Source of the DNA: Actinoallomurus sp.
Lineage (GTDB): Bacteria; Actinomycetota; Actinomycetes; Streptosporangiales; Streptosporangiaceae
Direction of reading: 5' to 3'
NCBI GenBank assembly: GCA_025964625.1
Contig: JAOPYL010000061.1
Coordinates: 1-32,042, forward strand
DNA length: 32,042 nt
The first letter of the stretch is position 1. Every line of letters begins with the position of its first letter. A program made the translations under genes and the position numbers. This document shows positions 15,491 through 23,143 of the stretch, one piece after another. The notes under the pieces were generated by a model. The model searched no databases and had not been told where the DNA came from. It saw only the letters and a program-made list of their open reading frames with translations.

Positions 15491-15745
15491 TCAGGCGTGG
15501 GCGCGGGCGCGAGCGCGAGCGTTCCGGCGCTTCAGGGCGCGGCGCTCGTCTTCGCTCATCGCACCCCAGACTCCGGCGTCCTGCCCGGACCCCAGCGCCC
15601 AGCGGAGGCACGACTCGGTCACCGGGCAGCGGCGGCATACCTGCTTGGCCTCTTCGATCTGCAGCAGTGCGGGGCCGGTATTGCCGATCGGGAAGAACAG
15701 CTCGGGGTCCTCGTCACGGCAGGCAGCGCGGTGGCGCCAGTCCAT
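15491..15745 (-). CDS. whiB1: WhiB1-type iron-sulfur transcription regulator
   Basis: This 84-residue Wbl protein has four cluster cysteines (AACRDED and VCRRCPVTESC) that should ligate a nitric-oxide-sensitive [4Fe-4S] cluster, and a basic C-terminal tail (ALKRRNARARARAHA) for DNA contact. N-terminal MDWRHRAACRDEDPELFFP and the length match WhiB1/WblE. WhiB1 is essential in mycobacteria and works with SigA. The turn motif normally G(V/I)WGG reads GVWGAM here; the codon is clearly GCG. ATG 15745 has AAGGAG 8 nt upstream, whereas GTG 15754 overlaps that site. A CRP-like palindrome lies about 50 nt upstream, and mycobacterial whiB1 is known to be CRP controlled. Confidence 0.93.
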   Translation of the reverse strand: MDWRHRAACRDEDPELFFPIGNTGPALLQIEEAKQVCRRCPVTESCLRWALGSGQDAGVWGAMSEDERRALKRRNARARARAHA

Positions 15746-15789
15746 GCGGTCCACTCCTTAACTTCGAGCGTGAAGCGATGACTCCACTT

Positions 15790-15805
15790 TGTGAACGGTT
15801 TCACG
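15790..15805. promoter_or_regulatory. CRP-like site upstream of whiB1
   Basis: TGTGA-N6-TCACG at 15790-15805 matches 9 of 10 defined bases of the CRP consensus TGTGA-N6-TCACA. Its centre is about 52 nt upstream of the whiB1 ATG. In M. tuberculosis the whiB1 promoter is regulated by the cAMP receptor protein (known), so the position is meaningful. No start site was determined. Confidence 0.5.
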
Positions 15806-15925
15806 ATGTCGCGGACGACCGGGTGCTGTGTGCGTGGCCCCGGAGAAGGTTCACGGCGCTGCGGCGTTACCCGATGTCTCGCGCCACTTAAGAGATTCGC
15901 AGGGCGTCCGGCGGGGGCGCAAGGC

Positions 15926-15947
15926 CTTTGAGAAAGTTTTCTCAAAG
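15926..15947. repeat. 22-bp perfect palindrome in an AT-rich patch
   Basis: Arms CTTTGAGAAA (15926-15935) and TTTCTCAAAG (15938-15947) surround a GT centre, in DNA far more AT-rich than its surroundings. It lies between the end of the lipid kinase gene and whiB1, about 180 nt before the whiB1 start. It may be an operator or a terminator of the upstream gene; there is no T run on either side. Confidence 0.6.
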
Positions 15948-15999
15948 TATAGCTGTCGCATGTGTCACACGACGGCAACACTTAGCCGGTGTACTGATC

Positions 16000-16926
16000 T
16001 CAGATCACGACACGTATCGCCTTCGGCACGGAACGGAACGTCACGAACTCACGTTGGCCCAGGTAGTCGCCGTCGACCTGGAACGCGATGGGCCGATGAG
16101 AGCGCAGCGTGACCTCGGGCAGGTCGTGCAGACCCAGGACATGGCCGCCCCGCGGCAGCCGGTTGAACCGCGGCAGCATCTGCGTCAGCACGCCGAGTGT
16201 GGAGAGCACGTCGAGCCGCCGCAGTGCGAACAGGTCGAGCCCGGTCGCGAAACTCGCCCGGGGACTGGGGTCGAGCGGCCAGCGCCCCGCGTAGGTCCAC
16301 GGGGAGGTGTTGGAGACGATCCCCATGAAGATGTGGCCGAGCGGCGGTTTCTCCGGAGCCTCCAGGGTGAGCGCGGGACGGCGCCGGTCCGTGGTCACGA
16401 AGAACTGCCGCAGGGCCGTACGTATGTAGAGAGTCGAGTAGGCGCGGGATCCGGACTGCCGGAGCTGCTCGACGGCGTGGACCACCTCGGCGTCCAGGCC
16501 GAGGCCGGCGCAGAACGTGAAGTAACGGGTGCCGGCCTGGCCGAGGCCGACCGTGCGGTTGCGGCCGGTGCGCAGCGCCTCGAGGATCTGCCCGGCGGCG
16601 TCGAGGGGGTTGTTCGGCAGCCCCAGGGCGCGGGCGAAGACGTTCGCGCTCCCGGTTGGGACGACCGCGAGCGCGGGCAGGTCGGGTGACGGGCCGTCGG
16701 CGAGCAGGCCGTTGACCACCTCGTTGACGGTGCCGTCCCCGCCCAGAGCGATGACCACGTCGTACCCCTCGCCGACGGCCTGCGTGGCGAGCTCGGTGGC
16801 GTGGCCGCGCCGCTGGGTCTCGGCGAGCTCCAACCGCACCTCGCCGGCGAACGCACGCATCAGTACGTCCCGGGCCCGCCGGGACGTGGTAGTCGCCTTC
16901 GGGTTCGCGATCAGAAGTGCACGCAC
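16000..16926 (-). CDS. Diacylglycerol kinase family lipid kinase
   Basis: This 308-residue protein has the DAGK catalytic fold. LLIANPKATT is at the N-terminus, the nucleotide loop GGDGTVNEVVNGL at about residue 62, PTGSANVFARALG at about 91, and the late FQVDGDYLG block near the end. Such enzymes phosphorylate diacylglycerol or other lipids at the inner membrane face. YegS-like members act on phosphatidylglycerol, so the exact lipid is unknown. GTG 16926 has no ribosome site, but a TACCCT hexamer ends 7 nt upstream, pointing to a leaderless message. It reads towards whiB1, leaving a 254-nt gap that holds the palindrome and CRP-like site. Confidence 0.88.
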   Translation of the reverse strand: MRALLIANPKATTTSRRARDVLMRAFAGEVRLELAETQRRGHATELATQAVGEGYDVVIALGGDGTVNEVVNGLLADGPSPDLPALAVVPTGSANVFARALGLPNNPLDAAGQILEALRTGRNRTVGLGQAGTRYFTFCAGLGLDAEVVHAVEQLRQSGSRAYSTLYIRTALRQFFVTTDRRRPALTLEAPEKPPLGHIFMGIVSNTSPWTYAGRWPLDPSPRASFATGLDLFALRRLDVLSTLGVLTQMLPRFNRLPRGGHVLGLHDLPEVTLRSHRPIAFQVDGDYLGQREFVTFRSVPKAIRVVI

Positions 16927-16933
16927 GTGGAAA

Positions 16934-16939
16934 AGGGTA
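16934..16939 (-). promoter_or_regulatory. -10 element for a leaderless lipid kinase transcript
   Basis: TACCCT (TAnnnT) ends 7 nt before GTG 16926 and no Shine-Dalgarno sequence is present. This is the same layout as at bioD. Inference from spacing only. Confidence 0.45.
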
Positions 16940-17011
16940 GCTTCACCCCGAGTTCATCCGATGGCGCACCCTGGCAACATGCGGCCGCCGGCCCGGATAG
17001 TGTTCCGGGGT

Positions 17012-17389
17012 GTGTCCACACGTCCCGCCACTCTGAGCGCAGCCGCAGCCATCGAGGCCCTCGAAGGAGCCGCCGTGCTGGCGGTCGGCCTTTACGTCGG
17101 CATCGAGGCGATCATCGGCCGGCCGCGCGATCTGGCGAGTGCCGTCGCGCTCGCCGCCATGGCCGTCCTCGCCGGCGTCGGAATCCTCGCCGTGAGCCGT
17201 GGGCTGTGGCAGGTCCGGCGGTGGGGGCGTGCCCCGGCCCTGCTCACCCAGATCTTCGCGGTGATCGCCGCCGTTTCGATGATCCAGAGCGGGCGGCACG
17301 CCCTCGGTGCCATCCTCATCGTGGTGGCCGTCGCCGGTGCCGCCGCCCTGCTCAGTCCCCCCACGACCCGAGCCCTCCTCGAGGAGTAG
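17012..17389 (+). CDS. Small integral membrane protein (Rv3217c-like)
   Basis: A protein of about 125 residues with four hydrophobic helices (for example AVLAVGLYVGIEAIIG, LAAMAVLAGVGILAVS, LTQIFAVIAAVSMI, AILIVVAVAGAAALL). The pattern with EALEGA in helix 1 and GLWQVRRWGRAPALLTQ before helix 3 recalls the actinobacterial family including M. tuberculosis Rv3217c, of unknown function. The start is uncertain: GTG 17012 gives the family-like N-terminus, while ATG 16961 and ATG 16979 are possible, and none has a clear ribosome site. It is divergent from the lipid kinase gene and ends 1 nt before the end of convergent sigF. Confidence 0.75.
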   Translation: MSTRPATLSAAAAIEALEGAAVLAVGLYVGIEAIIGRPRDLASAVALAAMAVLAGVGILAVSRGLWQVRRWGRAPALLTQIFAVIAAVSMIQSGRHALGAILIVVAVAGAAALLSPPTTRALLEE

Positions 17390-17390
17390 C

Positions 17391-18188
17391 TCAGTCGTCG
17401 GCGGTGAGGCCGTCGCGGAGCTGGGCGAGCGTACGCGCCAGGAGCCGGGACACGTGCATCTGGGATATCCCCAGCTCCGCGGCGATCTGCGACTGCGTCA
17501 TGTTGCCGAAGAACCGCAGCAGCAGGATGCGCTTCTCCCTGGCCGGCAGCTTCTCCAGCAATGGCTTGAGCGACTCGCGGTACTCGACCCCCTCGAGGGC
17601 GTCGTCGATGATCCCGAGGGAGTCGGCCACGGCGGGTGCGTCCTCATCGCCCGAGTCGGGGGCGTCGAGCGACACCGTGGAGTAGGCATTGGCCGACTCG
17701 AGGCCCTCGAGCACCTCCTCCTCGCTCATCTGAAGATGCTGGGCCAGCTCGCTGACGGTCGGCGCCCGGCCCTCGCGCTGGGCGAGGTCGCTGATCGCCT
17801 TGGTCAGCGACAGCTTCAGCTCCTGCAGCCGGCGCGGCACGCGGACCGCCCAGCCCTTGTCGCGGAAGTGCCGCTTGATCTCGCCGACGATCGTCGGCGT
17901 CGCGTACGTGGAGAACTCCACGCCGCGCTCCAGATCGAACCGGTCGATCGACTTGATCAGGCCGATCGTCGCCACCTGGATCAGATCGTCGAGCCACTCA
18001 CCCCGGTTACGGAACCGGCGTGCGAGGTACTCGACGAGCGGCAGATGTAGCTCGACCAGCTCGTCGCGGATGCGCTGGCGCTCGGCATCGCCATCCGGCA
18101 GGGCGGTGAGCCGCTCGAACAGCCGGCGCGCCCGTGCGCGATCCGGCACGCCGTGCTCGTTTCCCGCCACGGTCGTCTTCTCCGTCAC
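17391..18188 (-). CDS. sigF: SigF/SigB-family alternative sigma factor
   Basis: A 265-residue sigma-70 factor of the SigB/SigF/SigG group with region 2 (LVEYLARRFRNRGEWLDDLI, then DRFDLERGVEFSTYATPTIV), region 3 (GRAPTVSELAQHLQMSEEEV) and region 4 (FFGNMTQSQIAAELGISQMH). It should read promoters with a GGGTA-type -10 and drive a general stress or developmental response. GTG 18188 has GAGG about 9 nt upstream. rsbW lies 85 nt upstream in the same direction, giving the usual anti-sigma/sigma pair; no anti-anti-sigma gene is in the window. No good GNNT-N14-16-GGGTA promoter was found before the pair, so self-activation is not shown. Confidence 0.9.
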   Translation of the reverse strand: MTEKTTVAGNEHGVPDRARARRLFERLTALPDGDAERQRIRDELVELHLPLVEYLARRFRNRGEWLDDLIQVATIGLIKSIDRFDLERGVEFSTYATPTIVGEIKRHFRDKGWAVRVPRRLQELKLSLTKAISDLAQREGRAPTVSELAQHLQMSEEEVLEGLESANAYSTVSLDAPDSGDEDAPAVADSLGIIDDALEGVEYRESLKPLLEKLPAREKRILLLRFFGNMTQSQIAAELGISQMHVSRLLARTLAQLRDGLTADD

Positions 18189-18273
18189 CTGGCCACCTCG
18201 CCTAGCGGCTCGGACTCGCGTGACGGACGCTCGGACCCACGTGAGGGCCCGTGCTGTGCTGAGTCGGCTGCGA

Positions 18274-18693
18274 TCACGACGTCTGCCCGCGGCGCTTCTG
18301 CAAGACGATGGTCACCCGGTCGTCGACGCCGACCGCGGCGTCGACGTCACCGGCGAGCGAGCTCAGGACCGTCCACGCGAAGGTGTCACGGCTGGGCTGC
18401 CGGCCGTCGACGGTGAGGACGGACACGGCGATGCTCATCGCGTCGCCGGTCAGCTCGAACTCACACGTCAGGTCGGTGCCAGGGACCGCCTGGGCGAGCA
18501 GCATCGCGCACGCCTCGTCGATCGCGATGCGCAGGTCCTCGATCTCGTCGAGATTGAAATCGAGACGTGCCGCCAGCCCGGCCGTCGCCGTGCGCAGCAC
18601 GGACAGATAGGCGCTGTCGGCCGGCAGCCGCACGGTCACCACGTCACGGACGTCAGACAGACTGGCCGGCATGGCTGCGGTTTCCTCGGTCAC
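18274..18693 (-). CDS. rsbW: RsbW-like anti-sigma factor
   Basis: A 139-residue protein of the HATPase_c_2 anti-sigma family that would bind the adjacent SigF. The N-box-like segment EIEDLRIAIDEACAMLLAQA is clear, and the C-terminal half ends in DRVTIVLQKRR. I do not see a normal DxGxG loop in the expected place (VDGRQPSRDTFAWTV), as in the actinobacterial UsfX-type group, so kinase activity on an anti-anti-sigma factor is uncertain. GTG 18693 has AGGGAG 5 nt upstream. The upstream 235 nt to sodN holds no gene that I can support. Confidence 0.85.
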   Translation of the reverse strand: MTEETAAMPASLSDVRDVVTVRLPADSAYLSVLRTATAGLAARLDFNLDEIEDLRIAIDEACAMLLAQAVPGTDLTCEFELTGDAMSIAVSVLTVDGRQPSRDTFAWTVLSSLAGDVDAAVGVDDRVTIVLQKRRGQTS

Positions 18694-18873
18694 GTCACTC
18701 CCTAGTTGGGGCTACCCGCTTTCTTGAAACTACCGCCTGCGAGCACCTACCCGTGCGTCCGGCACGCCTGCATGTCGCCGGCGCTTTTTCGGAGGCTTGA
18801 CGTTGACCCTACGAAGACTCGCCGCACCGGCGCCGCACCGGGCCGTCTCAGCGGTCCACAGGGACACCTGAAC

Positions 18874-18920
18874 GCGTGGAGGGCCGCTCCGGGGGTAATT
18901 CCCGGACCGGCCCTCCACGC
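18874..18920 (-). terminator. Strong terminator hairpin of sodN
   Basis: A perfect 13-bp outer stem (18874-18886 with 18908-18920) encloses a further 6-bp stem (18888-18893 with 18901-18906) and a short AT-containing loop. It begins 8 nt after the sodN stop codon. In Streptomyces the sodN 3' end is processed to a stable small RNA that represses sodF; a similar fate here is only a possibility. Confidence 0.75.
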
Positions 18921-18928
18921 GGGATGAC

Positions 18929-19330
18929 TCAGGCGTTCTTGGTCTCCCAGAAGATCTTGCTGATCTCGTCGATCTTGGCCAGGAGCTCGTCCGCCTTGGC
19001 CGTGTCGATCCCGCCCTTCGTACCGCTGGCACCCGCGAGCTTGGTCGCCTCGTTGACCAGTTGGTGCAGCTGCGGGTACTTCTCGAAGTGCGGCGGCTTG
19101 AAGTAGTCGGTCCACAGCACCCACAGGTGGTGCTTGACCAGCTCGGACCGCTGCTCCTTGATCATGAGAGCGCGAGCGCGGAAGACGGGATCCTCGTTGG
19201 ACTCGTACTTCTCGATGATCGCTTTGACCGACTCGGCCTCGATCCGGGCTTGCGCGGGGTCGTAGATGCCACAGGGCAGGTCACAGTGCGCGGACACCGT
19301 GGTCTTGGGGCGCAGAAGTCGTGCAAGCAC
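18929..19330 (-). CDS. sodN: Nickel superoxide dismutase
   Basis: This 133-residue NiSOD precursor disproportionates superoxide in the cytoplasm. After a 14-residue leader (MLARLLRPKTTVSA) comes the nickel hook HCDLPCGIYDP; the new N-terminal His and the two Cys bind nickel after cleavage. The rest matches the family (ARIEAESVKAI, WTDYFKPPHFEKYPQLHQL, KIFWETK). GTG 19330 has AAGGGA about 8 nt upstream. The divergent neighbour encodes the leader peptidase SodX, 88 nt away. In Streptomyces nickel induces this gene indirectly through Nur. I saw no clear Nur box here, but a GTGT-N14-GGGTAA element on the minus strand (GGGTAA at 19392-19397) resembles a SigB/SigF promoter. Confidence 0.96.
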   Translation of the reverse strand: MLARLLRPKTTVSAHCDLPCGIYDPAQARIEAESVKAIIEKYESNEDPVFRARALMIKEQRSELVKHHLWVLWTDYFKPPHFEKYPQLHQLVNEATKLAGASGTKGGIDTAKADELLAKIDEISKIFWETKNA

Positions 19331-19418
19331 CTGCGTGTCCCTTCCGTAGTTCGTGGATCATGCTCTGGTAGCAGACATTACTCCTGGCCCCTTACCCGTG
19401 AGGAGAGCGGTACACATC

Positions 19419-19730
19419 ATGCGGAGGGTCGAGGTGACGGGTGACTCGATGCTGCCCGCGCTGCGCCCCGGCGACTGGCTCCTCGTACGCACCCGCGCCC
19501 GCATCGCCCCCGGGGACGTCGTCGTGGCGAGCCATCCCCGGCAGGACCGGCTGATCGTCAAGAGGGCCGCGTGGCGCGATCAGGGCGGATGGTGGCTGGA
19601 GAGCGACAACCAGCAGGCCATGGGGCGGCAGGACAGCTGGGACTTCGGCGCCGTACCCGATGAGCTGATCGTGGGGCGGGTCGTCGCGCGCTACTGGCCC
19701 CGGCCGTCCGTACGGCTCCGGCCGGGTTGA
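19419..19730 (+). CDS. sodX: NiSOD maturation protease SodX (S26 family)
   Basis: A 103-residue signal-peptidase-like protein with the catalytic Ser in GDSMLPALRPGDWLL and the general-base Lys in RLIVKRAAW, followed by LESDNQ and GRVVARYWP typical of S26 enzymes. It has no membrane anchor, as expected for the cytosolic protease that removes the NiSOD leader. ATG 19419 lies 12 nt after AGGAGA; GTG 19398 upstream is possible but unsupported. It is divergent from sodN. Its last 40 nt overlap the end of the convergent CGNR gene. Confidence 0.9.
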   Translation: MRRVEVTGDSMLPALRPGDWLLVRTRARIAPGDVVVASHPRQDRLIVKRAAWRDQGGWWLESDNQQAMGRQDSWDFGAVPDELIVGRVVARYWPRPSVRLRPG

Positions 19731-20236
19731 GCCGCCGCGTCGGTACGGCCGGCGCAGTGGTCGGAGCAGTGGCGGCGGGACCGGTTCGACGATGTGTCGA
19801 AGAATACCTTCCGGCACGATTCCGCCTCACAGACCGCGAGGCGTTCGAGCCCGTCGGCGGAGATGAACACCGCCAGCCCCATGGCCGCGCCGGCGGCGTA
19901 CCGGTCGGGGACCGAGCCGCTCTCAGTGATGTGCAGGTGCCAGCGCTGGCCGTCGTGGCCGGAGATCTGGGGGTGGATCGGATGCTGGATCAGCAGGGAG
20001 TTGAGCCGTTCGACGGCGTCGGCCTCGTCGCCCGCGGCGACCGACTCGAAGATCCCGCGAAGGTCCTCGCGGAGCTCCCGCATGGCGTCCAGATCCTGCC
20101 TTCCGACGCGACCGCTCAGGTGCGGGCCGATCGTGAGAAGGTCGCGCAGCGCGTCGAGGTCGTGCAGCCGGTCATCCTCGGGCGTGCCGGTGTTCACCAG
20201 CTGGATCGCCAGGTCGGCGTATGAGGCGAGATCCAC
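19691..20236 (-). CDS. CGNR zinc-finger (ABATE) regulator
   Basis: A 181-residue protein with an N-terminal ABATE-type helical region (VNTGTPEDDRLHDLDALRDL) and a C-terminal zinc finger (CEAESC, FFDTSSNRSRRHCSDHCAGR). The CGNR motif itself is varied to CAGR. Family members are predicted stress-related transcription regulators; ligand and targets are unknown. GTG 20236 has TAGGAG about 6 nt upstream. Its C-terminal end overlaps the 3' end of sodX on the other strand, and the tail after the finger is low-complexity and basic, so the exact C-terminus may be flexible. Confidence 0.85.
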   Translation of the reverse strand: MDLASYADLAIQLVNTGTPEDDRLHDLDALRDLLTIGPHLSGRVGRQDLDAMRELREDLRGIFESVAAGDEADAVERLNSLLIQHPIHPQISGHDGQRWHLHITESGSVPDRYAAGAAMGLAVFISADGLERLAVCEAESCRKVFFDTSSNRSRRHCSDHCAGRTDAAAQPGRSRTDGRGQ

Positions 20237-20353
20237 GGGGCACTCCTACCGGCAGTAAGAGGCGTGGTCCTGATCCGGCTATTACACCCCACTGTGCCGT
20301 CAAGAGGAAGCCCGACATGCGTGGCATCCCAGATTTGTGCGGCCGGCCGCCCG

Positions 20354-20383
20354 CCGCGACCCCCAGGTAGGCCGGGGCCGCGG
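20354..20383 (-). terminator. Possible terminator of the ABC transporter operon
   Basis: CCGCG and CCCC blocks (20354-20364) can pair with GGGG and CGCGG (20374-20383) with small mismatches, just after the ATPase stop. No T run. Weak support. Confidence 0.35.
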
Positions 20384-20393
20384 TCCCGCTTCC

Positions 20394-21176
20394 TCAGAGC
20401 ACCTTGGACAGGAAGTCCTGCGTCCGCCGATGCCGCGGGTCGGCCAGCACCTCGCGGGGGTGGCCCTGCTCCACGACGGCGCCCTCGTCCATGAACACGA
20501 GTGAGTCGCCGACCTCGCGAGCGAAGCCCATCTCGTGCGTCACCACGACCATGGTCATGCCGCCCAGCGCGAGCTGCCGCATGACGTCCAGCACGTCGCC
20601 TACGAGTTCGGGGTCCAGGGCGCTGGTCGGCTCGTCGAACAGCATGAGCTTGGGCTCCATGGCCAGCGCCCGCGCGATCGCCACCCGCTGCTGCTGCCCG
20701 CCGGACAGCTGCGACGGGTAGCCGGCCATCTTGTCGGACAGCCCGACCTGGTCGAGCAGGCTCATCGCCCGTTCGCGCACGGCCGCCTTCGGCTCACCCC
20801 TGACCTGGACCGGCGCCTCCATGACGTTCTCCAGCGCCGTCATGTGCGGGAACAGGTTGAACCGCTGGAACACCATGCCGATGTCTTGGCGCTGTGCGGC
20901 CACCTCGCGCTCGCGCAGCTCGTACAGCTTCTCGCCGCGCTGGCGGTAGCCGACAAGGTGGCCGTCCACCCAGAGCCGCCCGGAGTCGATCTTCTCGAGA
21001 TGGTTGACGCAGCGCAGGAAGGTCGACTTGCCGGAGCCCGACGGGCCGATGACGCACATCACCTCGCCGGACGTGACCTCCAGGTCGATGCCGCGCAGGA
21101 CGTGCAGCCGGCCGAAGAACTTGTGGATGCCCTCGGCCTTGACCATCAGGTCGCCCGCGGGGACGTTGTCGGTCAT
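20394..21176 (-). CDS. Polar amino-acid ABC transporter ATPase (GlnQ type)
   Basis: This 260-residue ATPase powers amino-acid import. Walker A is GPSGSGKST (about residue 43), the Q loop lies in [19 protein letters not shown], the signature is LSGGQQQR, Walker B is [12 protein letters not shown], and the switch His is in [10 protein letters not shown]. The sequence closely follows the GlnQ/HisP polar amino-acid group. Its ATG overlaps the permease stop (ATGA), so the two are translationally coupled. The operon order is two binding proteins, permease, ATPase, read leftward. Confidence 0.94.
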   Translation of the reverse strand: MTDNVPAGDLMVKAEGIHKFFGRLHVLRGIDLEVTSGEVMCVIGPSGSGKSTFLRCVNHLEKIDSGRLWVDGHLVGYRQRGEKLYELREREVAAQRQDIGMVFQRFNLFPHMTALENVMEAPVQVRGEPKAAVRERAMSLLDQVGLSDKMAGYPSQLSGGQQQRVAIARALAMEPKLMLFDEPTSALDPELVGDVLDVMRQLALGGMTMVVVTHEMGFAREVGDSLVFMDEGAVVEQGHPREVLADPRHRRTQDFLSKVL

Positions 21177-22132
21177 GACCTCTCCAGCACGGTCTGCGGC
21201 TTGACGTGGAATGTCGTGAGGTTACGGCGCAGCCGCTGCAGTGGGGTCGGCGGCAGCGCGCGTGAGGAGCCGCGCCCGTAGCGCCGCTCCAGGTAGTACT
21301 GCCCGACCGACAGGATCGAGGTGATGATGATGTACCAGACGCTGACCACGATGAGCAGCGGGATCGTCTTGTAGTTCGCGTTGAAGATGTCCTCGCCGGC
21401 CTTGAGCAGCTCGGTGAAGGCCACCGTGGACGCCAGAGACGTGGTCTTCAGCATCGAGATGGTCTCGTTGCCCGTCGGCGGGATGATCACGCGCATCGCC
21501 TGCGGCAGCACGACGCGACGCATGATCTTCAGCCGCCGCATGCCGAGTGCCTGCGACGCCTCGGTCTGCCCCTCGTCCACCGACAGGATGCCGGCCCGGA
21601 CGATCTCCGACATGTACGCGGCCTCGTTCAGGCCCAGGCCGAGGATGGCCGCGATGAACGTGGTCACCAGGCTGTTGACGTCCCAGGTGATGAACGTCTG
21701 GCCGAACGGGACGCCGATCGAGACGTCGCCGATCAGGGCCTTGATGTTGAACCAGAAGATCAGCTGGACCAGCACCGGCGTGCCGCGGAAGAACCAGATG
21801 TAGAGCCAGGCCGCCGACGACAGCATCGGGTTGGCGGACAGCCGCATCAGCGCGAGGACGACACCGCCCACGATGCCCATGGCCATCGCGATCACGGTGA
21901 GCTCGAGGGTGGCGACGAGGCCCCTGAGGATGCCGCCCTGGAAGAAGTACTGCCGGAACGTTCCCCAGTCCAGGTTCGGATTGGTGAACAGCATGTGGAC
22001 GAGCATGGCGGCGAGCACCAGCACGATCGCGCCGCTCACCCATCTGCCCGGATGCCGAACCGGTACGGCCCTGATGGTCTCGGGCCGTACCGGTTCGACC
22101 GTGTCGGTCTGAGTCACGGTGTCCTCAGCCAC
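21173..22132 (-). CDS. Polar amino-acid ABC transporter permease
   Basis: A 319-residue HisM/GlnP-type permease with an N-terminal tail, a first helix ([16 protein letters not shown]), and the conserved [20 protein letters not shown] loop with ASQALGMRR that contacts the ATPase. Its single gene suggests a homodimeric channel. GTG 22132 overlaps the upstream binding-protein stop by 8 nt. The loop and helices are normal for the family. The C-terminal tail is extended and basic ([20 protein letters not shown]). Confidence 0.93.
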   Translation of the reverse strand: MAEDTVTQTDTVEPVRPETIRAVPVRHPGRWVSGAIVLVLAAMLVHMLFTNPNLDWGTFRQYFFQGGILRGLVATLELTVIAMAMGIVGGVVLALMRLSANPMLSSAAWLYIWFFRGTPVLVQLIFWFNIKALIGDVSIGVPFGQTFITWDVNSLVTTFIAAILGLGLNEAAYMSEIVRAGILSVDEGQTEASQALGMRRLKIMRRVVLPQAMRVIIPPTGNETISMLKTTSLASTVAFTELLKAGEDIFNANYKTIPLLIVVSVWYIIITSILSVGQYYLERRYGRGSSRALPPTPLQRLRRNLTTFHVKPQTVLERS

Positions 22133-23024
22133 TCGCTCCGTTGACCTTGGGCTCGGTGATGCCGCCCGAGGAGATACCCCACTTGTCGGTGAGCTGCTTG
22201 TACGAACCGTCCGCGATCAGGTCCTTGACCGCCTTCTGGATCGCGTCCCGCAGGTCGTTCTCGTTCTTCGGGATCGCGACGCCGTACGGCGCGGTGTCGT
22301 AGGCGTTGCCGGAGATGACGAACTTGCCGCCCGACTCCTTGGCGGCGTACGCGGCGACCGGCGAGTCCGCCAGGACCGCGTCGGCGCGCCCGTTGCCGAG
22401 CGCCAGGTTGGCGGCGTTCTGGTCGTCGAGGGAGATCTTCGCCGGCGCGGGCTTGCCGCCCTGCTTGCACTTGTCGATCCGGGCGCCGGCGTCCGGCTTG
22501 GCCGAGGACTTCGGCGTGAGCTCGTCCTCCTGCGTGGTGCCCTTCTCCACGGCGACCTTCTTACCGCACAGCGACAGGTCGTCCGGCATCAGCTTCTCGG
22601 GGTTTCCCGCCTTCACCATCAGGCCGGTGCCCGCGGAGAAGTAGGTCACGAAGTCGAAGCTCGCCTCACGCTGCTTGTTGTCGGTGAAGGAGGAGAGGCC
22701 GATGTCGTACTTCTTGCTCTGCAGGGCGGGCAGGATGTTGTCGAACTTGACGTCCTGGAACTCCGCCTTGACGCCGAGCTTCTTGGCGATCGCGGTGCCC
22801 AGGTCGACGTCGAAGCCGACGATCTGACCGTTCTGCTTGAACTCGTTGGGGGCGTACGAGGCGTCGGTGGCGATGACGATCTTGCCGTTCTTCTTGACCG
22901 TCTCGAGCACGCTCTTCTTGCCGGGCGTCGTCGTCTTCGCGTTGCAGGCCGAGACCGCGAGGGCGCTCGCCATGACTGTGATGCCCACCGCGATGGCGCG
23001 GCGGCGCAGAGGACCGGTGTGCAC
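22125..23024 (-). CDS. Amino-acid ABC substrate-binding lipoprotein 1
   Basis: A 299-residue SBP_bac_3 lipoprotein. The signal peptide (GPLRRRAIAVGITVMASALA) ends in lipobox VSAC with the lipid Cys at residue 27. Mature blocks are GFDVDLGTAIAKKLG, KYDIGLSSFTDN, VAVEKGTTQEDEL and VLADSPVAAY. Cysteines in SLCGKK and IDKCKQGG probably form a disulfide. GTG 23024 is preceded by GGAGGAGG at good spacing. A paralogue lies 119 nt upstream. The ligand is likely a polar or acidic amino acid, but it cannot be fixed from sequence. The gene overlaps the permease gene. Confidence 0.93.
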   Translation of the reverse strand: MHTGPLRRRAIAVGITVMASALAVSACNAKTTTPGKKSVLETVKKNGKIVIATDASYAPNEFKQNGQIVGFDVDLGTAIAKKLGVKAEFQDVKFDNILPALQSKKYDIGLSSFTDNKQREASFDFVTYFSAGTGLMVKAGNPEKLMPDDLSLCGKKVAVEKGTTQEDELTPKSSAKPDAGARIDKCKQGGKPAPAKISLDDQNAANLALGNGRADAVLADSPVAAYAAKESGGKFVISGNAYDTAPYGVAIPKNENDLRDAIQKAVKDLIADGSYKQLTDKWGISSGGITEPKVNGASG

Positions 23025-23143
23025 GGTGTCCTCCTCCAGAGATCGGGGCGAGACGGCCCCGGGGGGTTGCCGGATGGTTGGTGGACATCTTGGCGCAACC
23101 CCGCCTCACGTCCGATTACTGTCGTGAAACAATCCGGCAACGC

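Noticed and set aside
18712-18752. Two GGGTAG motifs upstream of rsbW as SigF promoters
   Set aside because: No GNNT element lies 13-16 nt upstream of either, so the motif is incomplete.
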